Shown here: piece after piece, positions 31,244 to 32,514 of the stretch | Layout of the letters: each line of letters opens with the position of its first letter | How positions within the stretch are numbered: position 1 is the stretch's first letter | NCBI GenBank assembly: GCA_937911795.1 | Contig: CALDPJ010000412.1 | Span: forward strand, 1 to 32,514 | Length of the DNA: 32,514 nucleotides | Direction of reading: 5' to 3' | DNA from: an uncultured Flavobacteriales bacterium | Lineage (GTDB): Bacteria; Bacteroidota; Bacteroidia; Flavobacteriales_D; SKUL01 | Made by a program: the position numbers and the translations under genes | Notes under the pieces: generated by a model | Told to the model about the DNA's origin: nothing | Database searches by the model: none | What the model saw: the letters and a program-made list of their open reading frames with translations, nothing else

Positions 31244-32410
31244 ATGCCGGAAAAAATATCGGGAGAGCTAAGTTCTTCCCAAATTGAAATATTGACCAGG
31301 ACCAGAAGGAAATTACATCAGATTGCCGAGGTTTCGGGCCTGGAATCGCGGACGGCTGCCTTTATTGTTGATTTTCTGAAGGCTTTTGCTCCTGATGAAT
31401 TAATTCCAAATGTGGGCGGAAGCGGAATATTAGCCGTTTATAACGGTTCACAAACGGGTAAACGACTCCTTTTTCGCGCGGAGCTTGATGCCTTACCAAT
31501 CCGGGAGATAAATACTTTTGCCCACGCCTCAGAAACACCGGGAGTTTCCCATAAATGCGGACACGACGGTCACATGGCCTGTTTGCTTGGTCTGGCAATT
31601 ATCCTTTCTCAAAAACGTCCGGAAAAAGGCTCTGTCGTTTTGTTATTTCAACCCGCAGAAGAAAATGGCGAAGGAGCCAAGGCTATGCTCAATGATCCTA
31701 AATTCGAACCGATAAACCCGGATTTCGTTTTCGCTTTTCATAATTTACCGGGATACAAATTAAACAAGCTAATCTTCAAGTCGGGTTCATTTACGGCTTC
31801 GGTAAAAAGTATTGTCCTGCGCTTTGAAGGTAAAACAGCTCATGCCGCAGAGCCGGAAAATGGTTTGAACCCTTCTGAGTCGATGACCGATTTTCTAAGT
31901 AAAATCCGATTATTTAGCAATAATGATCCGACGAGATCTGATTTTAAACTTATAACGATCGTTCATGTAAATATTGGCGATCTGGCTTATGGGATTTCTG
32001 CCGGATATGGAGAAATACACCTCACCGTGCGCGCCTGGAATGAAAAACACATGACCGGGCTAGTGGATGATATTTTACGAGAATTCCGGATAACAGAGGA
32101 GCAATCAGAACTAAAATGCAGCCATTATTTTCTTCAGGAATTTGCGGCTAATGAAAATGACGATGCGACATTGCAACTTTTACTAAGATCTGTTGAAACT
32201 TCCGGTTTGGAAGCCGAAGAACGCGCTTATCCTTTTAAATGGGGTGAGGATTTCGGAATCATGACAACAGAATTTAAGGGCTGTATGTTTGGACTGGGTT
32301 CAGGAGAACATCAGCCTGCGCTTCATAATCCGGATTATGATTTTCCTGATGAATTAATTCCTAAAGGAATTGCGATTTTCACATCCATTATTAAAAACCA
32401 ACTGAATTAA
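31244..32410 (+). CDS. M20 family metallopeptidase/amidohydrolase
   Basis: 388 residues, the usual size for the N-acyl-amino acid amidohydrolase branch (hippurate hydrolase/IAA-amino acid hydrolase type). The dinuclear metal site is visible as CGHDGHM near residue 105, QPAEENGEGAKAM near 148 and AFHNLPG near 170. The dimerisation domain follows (KSIVLRFEGKTAHAAEPENGLNPSE). No signal peptide, so cytoplasmic. It follows the phosphatase gene by 62 bases and is followed by alr after six bases, so it may share an operon with alanine racemase. Confidence 0.92.
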   Translation: MPEKISGELSSSQIEILTRTRRKLHQIAEVSGLESRTAAFIVDFLKAFAPDELIPNVGGSGILAVYNGSQTGKRLLFRAELDALPIREINTFAHASETPGVSHKCGHDGHMACLLGLAIILSQKRPEKGSVVLLFQPAEENGEGAKAMLNDPKFEPINPDFVFAFHNLPGYKLNKLIFKSGSFTASVKSIVLRFEGKTAHAAEPENGLNPSESMTDFLSKIRLFSNNDPTRSDFKLITIVHVNIGDLAYGISAGYGEIHLTVRAWNEKHMTGLVDDILREFRITEEQSELKCSHYFLQEFAANENDDATLQLLLRSVETSGLEAEERAYPFKWGEDFGIMTTEFKGCMFGLGSGEHQPALHNPDYDFPDELIPKGIAIFTSIIKNQLN

Positions 32411-32416
32411 AAAAAT

Positions 32417-32514
32417 ATGTTTGAAACCACCTCATTAACCATCAATAAAAGTGCTTATCAAAATAATCTGAAATTCATTCGCCAACACATTGGTGAAAAG
32501 GTCAAATTTTGCAG
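32417..32514 (+). CDS. alr: Alanine racemase, N-terminal fragment (runs off the window)
   Basis: The first 32 codons (MFETTSLTINKSAYQNN, then a stretch of hydrophobic and basic residues ending KVKFC) match the N-terminus of PLP-dependent alanine racemases, just before the expected lysine loop. The gene continues past 32514. Alr provides D-Ala for peptidoglycan. It lies six bases after the M20 gene. Because only the N-terminus is visible, identification rests on the short N-terminal pattern and on context. Confidence 0.7.
   Translation, partial: MFETTSLTINKSAYQNNLKFIRQHIGEKVKFC

Noticed and set aside
1..32514. CRISPR arrays, tRNA or rRNA genes, prophage or defence islands
   Set aside because: No regularly spaced repeats, cloverleaf-like or rRNA-like sequence, or recognisable phage/defence genes were seen on either strand.

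Overview
This window looks like a chromosomal piece of a Bacteroidota genome, probably flavobacteria-like. The evidence is repeated TAnnTTTG promoter -7 boxes, coding starts with essentially no Shine-Dalgarno sequence, three secreted DUF1573 proteins, a WG-repeat protein, Bacteroidota-style lipoproteins, menaquinone synthesis (MenB) and a type B L31. No rRNA, tRNA, CRISPR array, insertion sequence or phage gene was seen. Genes are dense and no gap exceeds about 250 bases. The most unusual signals lie in the small gaps and in start codons, not in unknown large genes.

Layout. (1) 1-5236, plus strand: the 3' part of an RND efflux pump, its outer-membrane channel lipoprotein and a luciferase-like flavin oxidoreductase. 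(2) 5309-8091: a cold-shock protein and an MscS channel on minus, and a divergent MATE exporter on plus. (3) 8097-12414, minus: a small orphan protein, then a four-gene ferric-iron ABC transporter operon ending in a TPR protein that overlaps the ATPase gene. (4) 12659-14909, plus: a three-PAS histidine kinase with a single-domain response regulator. (5) 14910-20183, minus: a compact operon dapD - glycosyltransferase 9 - tsaC/sua5 - cca - pRiA4b ORF-3-like - miaA, which combines lysine/peptidoglycan precursor synthesis, envelope glycan synthesis and three tRNA maturation enzymes. (6) 20339-25414: ruvX, def with a coupled lipoprotein, three tandem DUF1573 genes, a beta-helix lipoprotein on the opposite strand, and rpmE2. 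(7) 25552-32514, plus: a WG-repeat protein overlapping a TonB-like protein, an AAC(3)-fold acetyltransferase, menB, a coupled secreted phosphatase-superfamily enzyme, an M20 amidohydrolase and the start of alanine racemase.

The points most worth a second look are these. The rpmE2 leader holds a textbook Shine-Dalgarno sequence in front of a five-codon ORF, in a genome that otherwise ignores Shine-Dalgarno signals. miaA has no ATG, GTG or TTG start and appears to start at a CTG inside a CTGA overlap. An 18-bp imperfect palindrome lies between dapD and ruvX. Paired TGTTA repeats 11 bp apart precede two of the three DUF1573 genes, and the facing beta-helix lipoprotein seems to carry a related Ig-like N-terminus. 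Base composition drops visibly from about 50% GC on the left to 33-42% right of about 20.2 kb.
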